Positions 1 to 10,512 of a stretch of 64,000 nucleotides of DNA are shown here, piece after piece (the stretch's first letter is position 1; every line of letters begins with the position of its first letter). The notes beneath the pieces were generated by a model that saw only the letters and a program-made list of their open reading frames with translations, was not told the DNA's origin and made no database searches. The position numbers were made by a program, and so were the translations under genes. Source of the stretch: Triplophysa rosa (Eukaryota; Chordata; Actinopteri; Cypriniformes; Nemacheilidae); NCBI RefSeq assembly GCF_024868665.1, contig NC_079900.1:24337075-24401074 (forward strand). Reading direction: 5' to 3'.

Positions 1-573
1 GTGCGGGTCTGCAGGGCAAGATGCCTCTCTCAATAACGAGATGCCAAACTGACACATCCTGAGTGAGGTATCAGGGGAATATCAGGCCAGCGGTGTTCAT
101 TCATTCACTCCTATCCTTCATTGGCTCTTCTTCTCTCCCTCAGGTAACCCTTGACAAGAGCAAGAGATGGTATACCTCGTGATCTCTTCTGCAAAGATCC
201 AGAGCTACAGCGTGCATCGCTTACTGAGACATGCTAACCTCATTTACTGAGATATCGGAAACAAATTTTCCCCAAAGAAAAGTGGCTTAGTTTCATATTC
301 ATATATTTAGAATGATGAAGGACTTATTTAATTCATTAATGTGTGCTTTCATGATCAACTTTGATATCACTGAGGGTCTCAGAAAAAAACGGCCTCTGGA
401 AAGTAATTACCCAATATTCAGTTTTATTGAAAATGTATCCATTCTTAGCAATGTATTTATCAGAGTATCATTTTGAGTGTTCCTATAGTTCAATTTAAGG
501 ACTGTCGGTAAAAAAGTTGAATAAAGCCAGTCTATAAATGCTTTTTATTTTTTATATTAATGTTGTATTTCAT
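1..573 (-). other. Left edge, probably nptx2 intron 3
   Basis: No exon, RNA gene or clear repeat seen. Exon 4 of nptx2 (expected HICVTW block) was looked for on the minus strand and not found, so intron 3 probably runs from 4368 past the left end of the window. Confidence 0.5.
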
Positions 574-1958
574 GGCTCTCCTGTTTTTGCCAAGTGGTTG
601 ATATCCTTAGGACAACATCATGTTGACCCTGGGACAACATTTAAATCAACCAATCAGATTTCAGAAATAAATTTACAGTTTATTTTAAATTTAATCTTCC
701 AACCAGGATTAGGTGCTTCTAGACCAGGGCTAGTCAACTGGCGGCCCGCGGGCCAAATGCGGACCGTCAATCATCTTTACCTGGCCCGCCTAAACATTTC
801 AAATAAGTGGAGAGACTTTAAGAACGGTGTGCTTTAAATGCCCGTCCTCCTGAGACGCCACATCTTTTAAAAGTCTAAAACGCAAAACATTCAAAACGAA
901 AGTAATACCCGCGGCTCATAATGATTTACGTCTTATAAAGCGATTTGATCGGTCAAGTCCAAGAAACTTAATGTTATTTACAACGTTATAATCAGCAATG
1001 CATTGCACAGCCACAGGCAATCGGTTTGCGCATGCGATAGGTCGTGTTCTAAAAAGCGTTTTGTGCCCTTGAAAGTAGGCTAACTGTAGGAAGGGTACAC
1101 CACTTGAACGGTTGTCTCAGATAAGGGGGAAACGGTGTTGTTTTTATTACTGTATTCATTATGAATAATGGCTATATTTACGAAAAACAGCTGTTCATCT
1201 CCCCCCAGAACTCGCACTATACAAAGGCTCTGCCCTATAAGTGCGTGGGGTGCATGAATGCGATCGGAATTCACCCGAAGATGTGATAATAGCGTTCAGT
1301 TTCTTGCACAGATCAATTGACTCACTTTATAAAACGCAAATTTAACATCACAAGGGGCAGGGATTACTTGAATGTATTTGCGTTTTTTACTTTTATTGAT
1401 TTAACTTTAACCAAATATCTTCATAAATATCTTCTTGAAAAAACAATGCCACCCACATCTCGATGTACTGGAGGACTGTGGGTGAGTAAATTAGTACCAA
1501 TTTTTGGGTAAAGTAACGCATTAAGGAATATAAAATACAATTAAAAAGACAATATCCCTTTTAATTTAATATCATGAAAAGGCACAAATACTGGATGCAA
1601 TATTTGTGTGCATGTTTTAATCATGGCCTATAAGTAACAGCAACAAAAACAGTATAAAAGGAACAAAACGCAACAAATAACAGAAAAACAAAATAACAGA
1701 AAAAATTAGAATATGGTAAAAAAACTGGCCCGCATCCTATTTATACTTTTGGAGTCTGGCCCTCAAAGAAAAGTAGTTGAAGACCCCTGTTCTAGACCGT
1801 TGTTTTTCACTTATCATTTCCCTCTGATTTTAGGGGCAATTTATGGTTAGGGTTGGGGTTTGGTGTGGGTTTAGGTTTTATTTATAAAAATGTTGTCCTT
1901 AGGTCAACAAAATATGTTGCCCTGAGGACATCAACCACTTGGCAAAATCAGGTCGAGC
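574..1958. mobile_element. MULE-like MITE (about 312 bp native) split by a hAT insertion
   Basis: The terminal inverted repeats share TTTTGCCAAGTGGTTGAT at about 584-602 and, inverted, at 1930-1949, with further similarity inward (GGACAACAT...). The element is bounded by a 9-bp direct repeat, GTATTTCAT, at 565-573 and 1959-1967. A 9-bp duplication is usual for Mutator-like elements, so the class is inferred from that. Without the inner hAT and one copy of its 8-bp target, about 312 bp remain and no transposase is coded. Confidence 0.8.
725..1789. mobile_element. Non-autonomous hAT element inside the MITE
   Basis: The ends are CAGGGCTAGTCAACTGGCGG and, inverted, CAGGGGTCTTCAACTACTTT. The element is flanked by perfect 8-bp duplications TTCTAGAC at 717-724 and 1790-1797. 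TIR form and 8-bp target duplication are those of hAT (Charlie-like). The 1,065-bp body holds only short frames and no recognisable hAT dimerisation or catalytic block, so it depends on a transposase supplied in trans. Confidence 0.88.
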
Positions 1959-1967
1959 GTATTTCAT

Positions 1968-2391
1968 ACATACTGTACATGCACGAGGCATAACAACTTG
2001 AAAACTGTATTTGAAAAAAATGTAACGGTAGCACTGTTCCCAAAGCTTTATATGGTTGCTAAGATGTTTTGGGTGGTTGCTAGGATGTAATTACTGGCCA
2101 AGGTCGAAAGATCCCACCATCAAGTCTGTAAGGCTTTGTTCATCGTACACACATATTCCACTTGGTTTTCAATTACTGCAAGTGTTGAAATCTTAACCGC
2201 TCATTCAGTGGGTATACATCAACATCAGTCGCCACATTAATGATGTAAGCGTGGGCAAACAGCACTGAGAGACCATCTGAGAGAAGCTGTCAGTGTGTAA
2301 AGACACACTGGAAACTGAATATTTTGCTTCTGTTCATGTCCTCATGACATCTTGCTGTGTTGCTTATTAGGACTACAAGAGGCATTGTACA
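1968..2391. other. Gene-free stretch with GGTTGCTA motif repeats
   Basis: Within nptx2 intron 3. Near 2050-2092 the phrase ggttgctaagatgttttggg / ggttgctaggatgt occurs, a short interspersed motif common in fish DNA (from memory). Nothing else can be named. Confidence 0.4.
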
Positions 2392-2979
2392 CAGTGTTGC
2401 CAACTATTTTCAATGGAAAGTAGCTAAAGCCACACCGAAAAGTCGCTTAATGTCGCCAGATGACATCACTTGCTAATTTGCATATCAGTGATGTCATCAC
2501 GTAGTATCTGACAAGCTAAGCGCTTCGGGTCTGCTTCATATCTCTACTCTCTGAGCTGTCTTATACAGTATTATATTAAAACAATACACCCAAATGCACA
2601 ATAAATAAGTTCTTAATTACTTATTTTATTGTTTCTCTTGGCAGACAACAAAAACTATGTAATAGTGAATGAACTCACCCACTTAAAACTACACACCACA
2701 TTTCGTTGAACAGCTAAATTCATGCTGTTCATGTTTATGTGTCCATATAGTCATCGCATTTTAAATCATAAATGCTCAAACAATGTCAATAAGTGATTAG
2801 TTCTCGGAAACACTGTTTGTACATGTGTATCTCATTCACGCGTCAGTGCGGTCTGAACTGATGTGCTGCTTCTCCCTGCCGCTCACTGAACAGAGTAGAC
2901 GCTTTTTGAAAAATAAGTCGCTAAAGGGGTCTGAAAAGTCGCTAAATCTAGCGACAAAGTCGGCAAGTTCGCAACACTG
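2392..2979. mobile_element. Non-autonomous hAT element, CAGTGTTGC ends
   Basis: The ends are CAGTGTTGCCAACT and, inverted, CAGTGTTGCGAACTTGCC. Perfect 8-bp target duplications ATTGTACA lie at 2384-2391 and 2980-2987. Subterminal repeats of the AAGTCGCTAAA type occur near both ends, which is where hAT transposases usually bind. Body 588 bp, no transposase coded. Confidence 0.9.
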
Positions 2980-3011
2980 ATTGTACACATTTATGCACAT
3001 GCTTTGTGTGC

Positions 3012-3450
3012 AACAAACTATTCCAGACAACTAGGAATTCTGGAATTCTTTTTACACCTCCTACTTGGAAATATTGCCTGGAACGATATATCATTTCAAC
3101 AACAAAGCCTCTTCTGTGAGTTTTATTACTAAAATCAAACCAAAATAAGGCTTTGCACTCTTTAATGTGACATGATGTGTGATTGAATAGAGTCCACTAA
3201 GTCCCATGAATTCTTACCTCAGACTTATTCTTAAACATGGCATAATTTAATAAAAGTGACTGTCATATGGTTTTGATATGTAAATAAAAGCAAATAAAAC
3301 TACTAATAGAGATGTGGCATGGACCAAGTCGGTAAACACCAGACATCTTGTGTTTTATGATCAGAAACATGTGATGTTTCTAGTAGGAGGTGTAAAAGTA
3401 GGAGGTGTAAAATGAATTCCAGAATTCCTAGTTGTCTGGAATAGTTTGTT
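3012..3450. mobile_element. Inverted-repeat element with about 54-bp arms
   Basis: The left arm (3012-3066) and right arm (about 3397-3450) are near-perfect reverse complements, beginning AACAAACTATTCCAGACAAC. Both contain TTTTACACCTCCTACT, which is duplicated in the right arm. I could not find a target duplication, so the superfamily is left open. The right arm abuts the truncated LINE fragment exactly. Confidence 0.65.
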
Positions 3451-4017
3451 CTTTAATGCAGCGAAGAGAGCACACGTCACCCCTCTCTTCAGTAAGTTAC
3501 ATTGGCTCCCTTTAGTCGCTCACATCAAATTCAAGACTCTGCTCCTGGCCTACAAGACCACCACTGGTCTGGCACCCCATTGGCTTCATTCACTAATGCA
3601 GACTTATGTACCACCCAGATCCCTGCGCTCTGCAAACGAACAACGTCTTGTGGTGGCATCCCAAAAAGGTAAAAAAATCACTCTCACGAACCTTCTCTGG
3701 ATCGGTTCCACATTTATGGAATGATCTGCCCGCTGCTACAAGATCAGCAGATTCTGTTGCCATCTTTAAGAACCGACTGAAAACACATCTCTTCCATCAG
3801 CACCTGACCGATCAGTTCTGACTTCTATATCTTTTCTACACTATCTATACATATTTAAAAAACACTTGGCTCTGTACACTGTAGTAGGCTTTGTGAGACA
3901 TGTTTTATTGCACTTATGCTTTTTGTTGTCCTAATGCTGATCCAATTGCTTGCATTGTTTACCCAACTTGTAAGTCGCTTTGGATAAAAGCGTCTGCTAA
4001 ATGACTATATGTAAATG
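3451..4017 (+). pseudogene. L2/CR1-like LINE 3' fragment (C-terminus of RT ORF plus tail)
   Basis: A 5'-truncated copy of the LINE family at 58397-59947. The translated piece has the conserved C-terminal phrases (RAHVTPLFSKLHWLPL, then after a frameshift LWNDLP and FKNRLKTHLF) split over two frames near 3,670. It ends with the L2-type tail gtaagtcgctttggataaaa and an ATGTAAATG run at about 3967-4017. A dead copy in intron 3 of nptx2. Confidence 0.85.
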
Positions 4018-4368
4018 ATGTCAGGACTATGACTAACATATAGCACCACATAGAAACAGATGCTAATGCAGCATCTAGTTATTTATATCTATGGTTATAG
4101 GTGTGTTATGGTACTTCTTCTGCAGAGCATAATTGGAGTTTGTGCACGAGAGCGCCCTCTGGCGTTCAGATACAGCAGCATTTAACCGTACTTCGCTGAC
4201 AAACCCCATATCGCGTGCAGCCCTTCTAGATGGCATGACCAAACAGATTACACAAACAAGTAGTTAAGCATTTTGTTGTGAAACAGTAAGGCTGTATTTT
4301 ACGAATCAGTTTGATCTCTTTCCCAGTAAACAAGGTTGCTTTGGATCCACAGTTCATTAATGACGTAC
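4018..4368. other. Intronic gap with no feature
   Basis: Ordinary intron sequence left of nptx2 exon 3. Nothing supportable seen. Confidence 0.5.
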
Positions 4369-4613
4369 CTTATCATTGACAAGCAGTTCGATGGGGTTGT
4401 TTCCCCACTCTATCAGCACGATCTCATTGGCCTGTCCCGGGACACCGTAAGAAAAGGGAGTTCCGATTCCGGGACTGGCGCTGGACTTGAGCCACATACA
4501 CACGGTGAAGGCGTACATCTCTGGCAGACTCTTCTTTATGCGGCCATACAGGTAGTTGGTGCGCAAGGGCAGAGACACCTTAAAGTCCTCTGGGGATTTA
4601 AATGCTCTGTTAC
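4369..4613 (-). CDS. nptx2: Neuronal pentraxin 2, coding exon 3 (start of pentraxin domain)
   Basis: Codes residues 218-299: a short linker, then the first third of the C-terminal pentraxin (LamG-like) domain. Clear family blocks are AFKSP.DFKVSLPLRTNYLYG, KKSLPEMYAFTVCMWLKSSA, GIGTPFSY.VPGQANEIVL and IEWGNNPIELLVNDK. The AFKSP and PIELL blocks favour NPTX2 over NPTX1. The acceptor is ttcaaag|GT at 4614/4613 and the donor is AAG|GTACGT at 4369/4368, phase 0. The HxCxTW pentraxin signature and the calcium-binding half belong to exons 4-5, which I could not find in positions 1-4368 and which must lie beyond the left edge. No frameshift or internal stop is seen, so the gene is probably functional. 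Confidence 0.93.
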
Positions 4614-5370
4614 CTTTGAAAAGATGCGAGAGAGAGAGAAGCTTGAGTTTGAAGGACATCAAGACACAAAGTGCTGATGTTAATTTAATTTAATTTCATC
4701 TAATTGAATTTGGGCGAAGCTTTCAGGTCCAATTAATGAAATGAGAGACACACACAAGCTGTTAATGTTCTAATATGAAACGATGTGCCGGGGCTCTGTA
4801 AGGTGAAATTATATTGTTGGTGACACATTGGCGTTAATCGTTCGCTGATCTTTGCGAACGTGGCTTATTTTCTGCTTGCGCTGCCCTAAATTCTGAATAT
4901 AGCGGGATGAGCGTGTCCATCCAATGCTAACAGATGGGGACTGTTTAAATCCCACATCCAAAAAGGCCGAAGGGAGGATGGAAGGCAAACAAACGACTGT
5001 AAATAGCTAGTTCATTTGCATGCAGCCATTTTCTCATCAGCTAAAGCCGCCACAGCCAACAAATCCTGCAGTGCTTGTTAAATCCTACAACATTTTTAAG
5101 ATAAAAATGAACGCTAACTGTTGAACTGTATTGACACTGGAGACCAACAGGTAAAACAACTTTGAATGCTGCAAACGGGTGAGGTCCTACATCAGTAAGC
5201 AAAAGTGATCAATTCTGTTACGTTTGACACGGCTTTGAAGAAGCCATGACTTGAGGAACTAGTCCAATAATTCATCAGTAAGAAAATGTGATCAATTCTG
5301 TCTTATTTGACATGACTCTAAGAAACATGAGGACAAGACTTGAAGGACTGATTGAATAAATCATCCATAC
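4614..5370 (-). other. nptx2: nptx2 intron 2
   Basis: Non-coding DNA between exons 3 and 2, with GT (5370-5369) and AG (4615-4614) ends on the minus strand. I see no transposon with clear ends in it. Confidence 0.85.
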
Positions 5371-5587
5371 TTTTCTCCAGCTCGGTGATCCTCTCCAGCA
5401 GTGAATTGAGGGTGTTCTCCGTACGTTGCCGGTGAGCGGCTGTCTCGTTGTACAACTGGCTCTTTTCTTCCTCCAGTTCAGCCACTCTGGTTAACAGTTG
5501 GCTCTCCAGGTCACCCAGGCGATGTCTCAGCAGGTCTTTCAGATCGCTGGGAAGCGGTCCTCCGGATGTGTTGGTACGCAGCTGCTG
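5371..5587 (-). CDS. nptx2: Neuronal pentraxin 2, coding exon 2
   Basis: Codes residues 146-217, the second half of the N-terminal coiled coil that drives hexamer assembly with other neuronal pentraxins. The acceptor is the first AG of a CAG triplet run (cgcgcag|CAGCAG), chosen because it continues LENLE with QQLR as in NPTX2. A NAGNAG acceptor one codon downstream (start at 5584) could drop one Gln. Two N-glycosylation sequons are visible, NTS near residue 151 and NET near residue 192, both in family-typical places. The heptad-like run from LKDLL to ITELEK has no proline. The donor is AAAA|GTATGG at 5371/5370, leaving phase 1, which is completed by GT at the start of exon 3. Intron 1 is about 2.1 kb and intron 2 is 757 bp. 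Confidence 0.92.
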
Positions 5588-5922
5588 CTGCGCGACAAGA
5601 GGTGCTAAAACTTTAATCTGCTTCAACCTGGTAATGACTCAAGCTGTTATAGTTAATACATCAGAGCAGGGATCCCCGTCGCAATGGAAGTGCATGGGGT
5701 TCGAGTGATTATGACAGAAATGTCAATATTAAATTAATGCAGATTGCAGAATGCTTCAGGGGAGTAGGGTTTGCTGGTTGCAGCTGACTAGTTAAGTGGA
5801 TCTGTGCACAGTATGAGTGATTATTGGAAATGTTAATAATTCCATTAATTATAATTGGATATAATTTACAGGTGTAGTTCTGTCTTTCATTATACAGTAG
5901 TAACCCAATCATGTTTTGTGGT

Positions 5923-6859
5923 TACACACTTAAAAATAAAGATGCTTAAAAGGTTTTTTACAGTGATGTCTTTGAAGAACTATTTTTGGTTGCACAAAGA
6001 ACCGAACCAGTCAGTCAAAGGTTCTTTACAGAACCATCTCTTTCTTTCCTTTTTATAATCTGAAGAACCTTTTTTTCTCCGCAAAGATCCTTTTGTGATG
6101 TTATTATGGAACCATTTAGACTAAAAAGATTCTCTATGGCATTGTGAAGCATGTTTATTTTAGGGATGCACTGGCCTGATACCAAGCTCATGTACTCGTG
6201 CTCGTAATGGCACACCGATACCAAAGACCGATACCTCACGTGACATACATCGAGCCCTATGATTTCCGCAATGCGGAATCGAGGAATCCAGGCATTTCCT
6301 AACAAGAAATTAGCTCTGAACAGCTAACGGGACAGTTAACGAAATATTCAGACACTGTTTAAATATGTATTCTGCTTGTTTTGCGTTACCGTGTGTGAAT
6401 GAGTGGTGCGGTTGCGTGTACTGAACGCATTGCGATTGTGGAGCTTTCAGCACAAGCGTTTCACTGCACGAGGACACGAACACACAAACAAACACCATTT
6501 GCGGCGATCCGTCAAAATAAAAGTTCGGTTGACTTGAACAAGTTATAATACACTCGCGTTTTACCACACCACCCCCCTTAATTTTTTAATAATTTGACTA
6601 CAGAGTATATTGTTTACTTTAGTAAACTGAAGTAAATGTGCTAGTAAAGTTGTGCTACTTATCATAAAAAATAGAACCTAACAACAAAAGAAAAAAATAA
6701 AATGTACCAGTAAGATACTGGTTTATTAACATTATTGTACATTATACAGGCATCGGTTATAGGTATCGGTATCGGCGGGTACCAGAAAAAATATCGGTAC
6801 TCGTACTCGGTCTTTAAAAAATGGTATCGGTGCATCCCTAGTTTATTTTAAAGAATGTA
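5923..6859. mobile_element. Palindromic MITE (about 250 bp native) split by a hAT element
   Basis: The left terminus is TACACACTTAAAAATAAAGA at 5923. The right terminus, split by the hAT at 6161-6840, resumes at 6849-6859 and is the inverse (AAGCATG...TTTAAAGAATGTA). The body is full of repeated GGTTC/GAACC pentamers. A second copy lies at 28284-28504. It codes for nothing. Confidence 0.75.
6161..6840. mobile_element. Non-autonomous hAT element, TAGGGATGCA ends
   Basis: Starts TAGGGATGCACTGG and ends GGTATCGGTGCATCCCTA. Perfect 8-bp duplications GTTTATTT lie at 6153-6160 and 6841-6848. Internal GATACCG/CGGTATC subterminal repeats are typical of this hAT group. 680 bp, no transposase. It sits in intron 1 of nptx2, inside the MITE described at 5923-6859. 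Confidence 0.92.
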
Positions 6860-7725
6860 TGATTTTACTAAAGATATCATAGTTAAGCTATAATTACTGT
6901 CATGATTTTTTTAAGGTAAGATTACCCGTGATCCTTGCTGATGCTGTTTTTTCTTGATGTGTATAGTGATAGACTAATATATAAACTAGGCCGATTTTAA
7001 ATGAATTAAAAAACAGAGGTGTTTCGCTTGTGTAGCTCTTCCAAAGCAGCTTTTTTCAGCTAATTTTGAGCAAATATTGTGGAAATCAGTATGTGTCAAT
7101 TTCAGCAATTATGATCACATCTAGTGTGCTTTTACTGTGTAGTTTAATGTAAATATTGGTATATTCACCATTGAACTGTATGTTGACAACTAATTCTGGA
7201 TTTACCTTATTCATTTATCAGTTGCTTTAATTCAAAGTGAATTACAAATGAGGAAGCATTTAGGGGTCACTGAAAACCTATACTGTTTGACCACTAATAC
7301 TCTTTATTATAGCCTATTATTAGCATTACACGCATCAAAATGAACGGTATTAAGCATGGTTTTATTATTTAAGTTTTTGGCATTTTACCATTTATATTAC
7401 CATAGTTCTGCAACAAATACTAACTTAATTGGTTAAGTTGGCTGTTAAATTTACTATTGTTTTACAAGCAAAACTGTTGTTAGTGTAGACAAATATAGGC
7501 TACTCGTTACAAAAGTAGTTTTCGTATAAAAGGTAAAATAGTAGCTATATTAAAAAAGTTAGAAAGACCCCTCATATGACACAGGTAAATCAAGCATCAC
7601 TAATAACCAACCAAGAGCAAATCTCACAGATCATTTGAGCTTCATAACCGATTTATACTTCATTAACAGCAGGTGAATGCTATTAAATGATGAAGTAGCC
7701 TATCGTCTTATCTCCAAACTCTCAC

Positions 7726-8160
7726 CTCGAGGTTCTCCAGTCGGTCTTTCAGGCTCTGCATGGTCTTGCCCAGTTGCTCGACGGTCTCCGCTGGGTCTCG
7801 TGGCAGATCGCCCATCGTGTTTTTACCAAACTCCTTCCTGCGCGCGCTGCCACGCGACCTGGCGTCCGCCTCGCAGCGCGCGATTTTAGAGTTGAGTTCT
7901 TTGATAGTGCCCTGCTGACTGACGATAGTCTTCTTTTGCTGGAGGATGGTCTCTCGCAGCTGAATGATGGTGCTCCGCAACTCCTCCTCTTGCGGGCTGG
8001 TGCTTTGGACCCTGTTAGAGGCTTCCACCGGGCAGCTGATGTCGGTGCCGGCGGGCACGGGCGTGCACACGAAGCGGCTTCCTTTCGCGCCACTCGCGCG
8101 AGCCACTTTCCCACTCCAAGACGCGTGTATGAGCAGCAGTGGCACGAGAAGAGCGAGCAT
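7726..8160 (-). CDS. nptx2: Neuronal pentraxin 2, coding exon 1 (gene continues to exons 2 and 3)
   Basis: Codes residues 1-145 of a secreted synaptic neuronal pentraxin; in vertebrates this protein clusters AMPA receptors at excitatory synapses (family knowledge). The start is the ATG at 8160-8158 (MLALL..., the same opening as I recall for mammalian NPTX2), followed by a hydrophobic signal peptide of about 16 residues. Next come a GSRFVC motif, a second cysteine, and a Gln/Glu/Leu-rich coiled-coil stretch (EEELRSTIIQLRETILQQKK), then the family motif NTMGDLPRDP and LKDRLENLE. The donor is GAG|GTGAG at 7726/7725, phase 0. Joined to exons 2 and 3 it gives 299 codons without a break, which fits the N-terminal two thirds of a roughly 430-residue family member. 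Exons 1-3 resemble NPTX2 more than NPTX1 or NPTXR, but choosing between fish nptx2a and nptx2b is not possible here. Confidence 0.92.
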
Positions 8161-8760
8161 AACGGCCGTTTCTGTTTCAAACACGCATAAAACTTCCTTA
8201 CTTCTGTGAGTATGGACTAAAAAGTCGCTCAAAGTAGTATGAATGAAACTAGACGATGAAATATTTAACAGCACATGCGAATATGTTGTATTTTGATTAG
8301 AAACAAAGACGGTCCTTTTGCCAAACGACGTAAAAGTCAGTCAAAATCGAGTAGCTAAATGAAGAGGTTTTAATTCGCCTGTAAATCCAAAGAGTTCTTG
8401 GCGTCAAATGCAGAGTGTGACACGGTATGTTATTTAAAGACAAAAACTGTTGCAGCCCCTCTCACAGGCGTGTCAAACGCGTAACTCCGTGTCATTATCA
8501 CAAAAACAGCACTCCGATACAAGTTGCAGTCCAAATAAAAAGAGATTTGCTGAAATTGTTTTAAAAATCCAAATTTTTGTGGCCTCGAGGACCGAGTGTG
8601 AGCGCTTTAACTATCTTCACACAGTCATATAGTGGTGCTGAACAGACAGCGGCGGGTAAACGGATTGATATAGAGACTGAGCGCGCGCTGGAGGAGCGCT
8701 CGTGCGCGCACATTTAGTTGATCTCTGCTTGCGTCACTTACTCGCGCATGATGCCGGTCA
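8161..8760 (-). promoter_or_regulatory. nptx2 5' UTR and CpG-rich promoter region
   Basis: DNA just upstream of the nptx2 start codon. The part at 8640-8760 is the most CpG-dense stretch outside the DIRS element (repeated GCGC/CGCG), consistent with a CpG promoter; no TATA box could be placed with confidence. An ATG at 8274-8272 is in frame with the signal-peptide ATG and no stop separates them, so a 38-residue N-terminal extension is formally possible. Homology favours the ATG at 8160. Transcription start not determinable from sequence. Confidence 0.4.
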
Positions 8761-8966
8761 CGATTGTAAATCATATTGTGTGGCTTTTTTTTAGTTTTGG
8801 ACGTCGGTAAATGTCGTGATGAATAAACAGATGCTGAGACAGGCTCTTTTGATAAACCTCTAATAACTGCATTTCAGACAATTTAATTGAACATTAAATG
8901 GTTTGTCATATGCTTTGCCTTGGAATGCATTTATAGTATGTGTAATAATTGAGAGACTTCAGTTGA

Positions 8967-9020
8967 TACAGTGTCTCCAAAAAGTACTTAGACACTTGGC
9001 ACCCTTTTGGGGCCACTGTA
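8967..9020. mobile_element. 54-bp Tc1/mariner-like miniature element
   Basis: TACAGTGTCTCCAAAAAG is mirrored by the inverse of CTTTTGGGGCCACTGTA over 17-18 bp, with TA at both ends as in Tc1/mariner insertions. The loop is only about 19 nt. It may be an extreme internal-deletion derivative. Confidence 0.5.
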
Positions 9021-9187
9021 TATAAAATATTTTTAAAGTCATGACTGCTTGACAATATGGGGTTTTAATATGGATGCTTTTCAAAAGTCTGGTGCTGTAT
9101 GCATTTTTGGCAGTTCAATAGATGAAGCAGTGAGAAACACAAGACTTTACATCCAAGCCAGACTTGCAGTAAACTTTAAGCAGGGTT

Positions 9188-9366
9188 TTAGGTCACAGCT
9201 TGTTGATGTGTGGCCACAGTCTTCACCTTGGCATCGGTGGCAGAGTTAGAGTTAATGGTCTGTTGTCTGGCAGTAATACAGAGTGGGGCGGCTTGGGTCA
9301 CGGGTTTGGTGACAGTTTCCTTGTTCGTTTGGACACACACAGCAGGAAGCTGACACTTCTCTTGTG
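9188..9366 (-). other. Possible terminal coding exon of unknown gene
   Basis: On the minus strand tgtttttcag is followed by an open frame of about 60 codons ending in TAA. It is polar and rich in Thr, Val and Gln (VGVEAQEKCQ...VKTVATHQQAVT). I do not recognise the product. The pyrimidine tract before the AG is short and purine-rich further up, so this could be chance. No partner exon was found. Confidence 0.2.
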
Positions 9367-9878
9367 CCTCCACCCCTACTGAAAAACACATCTCATGTCC
9401 TCTCCTTTTCACTCCTTTTCCCTTTTCCTTTCCTTTTTTTTGAGCAATGTGGCTGCAGGCTTAACAAAAATCATTCTCCAAAAGGTCTTTTGATGACTGC
9501 ATTATAGACAGAGACTGGTAAATGGATAGCTACACAATAGAGTTTGCCAGCTGCTAAATTTCCACTACTATTAGCTATAAATTATTGTTTTTAAAACAAA
9601 CAGTTCATCTGAATAAAAAAATGTCATCATTTATGCACTCTCCTATCGCTGTAAACCTGGATGATTTTCTGCTTTGTGGAACATGAGAAGAACATGTTTA
9701 CACTGCTCTTTTTACATATAATGTCAGTGAACGGCAACTAGGTCTTCCAAGCTATAGAATTGACATAAAAATCACCATCACATATATATACCACCCATTT
9801 TACATATGCCATGAAATCATACAGCTGCATGAGGGACTGACACTGAAACGGTTAATTGCTGTAGCTGTCTAATCTTCA

Positions 9879-10512
9879 AATGATGATCAGCTGAATTTCA
9901 CAGATCATGTTGCCAGCACCACCCAGTCCTGTAGATTCATCCTCTACAATATTAGGAAAATTAGACCATTACTGTCTGAGCATGCTACGCAAGTTCTTGT
10001 CCAGGCTCTTGTCCTGTCCAGACTGGACTATTGCAATGCTCTACTGGTTGGTCTTCCAGCTTGTACAACCAGACCTCTTCAGATGATCCAGAATGCAGCG
10101 GCAAGAGTGGTCTTCAACGAGCCGAAGAGAGCGCACGTCACTCCTCTCTTCTTTATGTTTCATTGGCTCCCTATAGTCGCTCGCATCCAATTCAAATCTC
10201 TGCTCTTGGCCTACAAAACCACCACTGGTTCGTCACCCCCATATCTTCACTCGCTAATTCAGATTTATGTATCCGCCCGATCCCCGCGCTCTGCAATCGA
10301 ACAACGTCTTGTGGTGCCATTCCACAAAGGGAAAAAATCACTCTCACGCACTTTCTCCGGATGTGTTCCACGACTCTGGAATGATCTCCCTCTTGCCGCA
10401 AGATCAGCGGATTCTGTAGTTGTCTTTAAGAATAGGCTAAAAACACATCTCTTCCGTCAGCATCTGAAAACATCATTAGTACAGTCTTCTACTTCTTTTC
10501 TTTTCATATGAA
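9879..10512 (+). pseudogene. L2/CR1-like LINE 3' fragment
   Basis: Same family as 58397-59947. It begins at the equivalent of that copy's position 59151 (GATGATCAGCT...) and runs to the end of the RT ORF C-terminus. The reading frame shifts near 10,080; the second part (10083-10511) holds EPKRAHVTPLFFMFHWLPIV, LWNDLP and FKNRLKTHLFRQHL. It lacks the usual 3' tail. A dead copy. Confidence 0.85.

Larger units (their letters stand above)
5588..7725 (-). other. nptx2: nptx2 intron 1
   Basis: About 2.1 kb of AT-rich intron. It carries a MITE at 5923-6859 that is itself split by a hAT element at 6161-6840. The part from 6860 to 7725 shows no coding or repeat structure that I can support. Confidence 0.85.

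Noticed and set aside
1841..1880. Telomere-like TTAGGG phrases (also CCCTAACCCTAA near 29905-29920)
   Set aside because: Only one or two degenerate units, inside or beside transposons; not a telomeric array.
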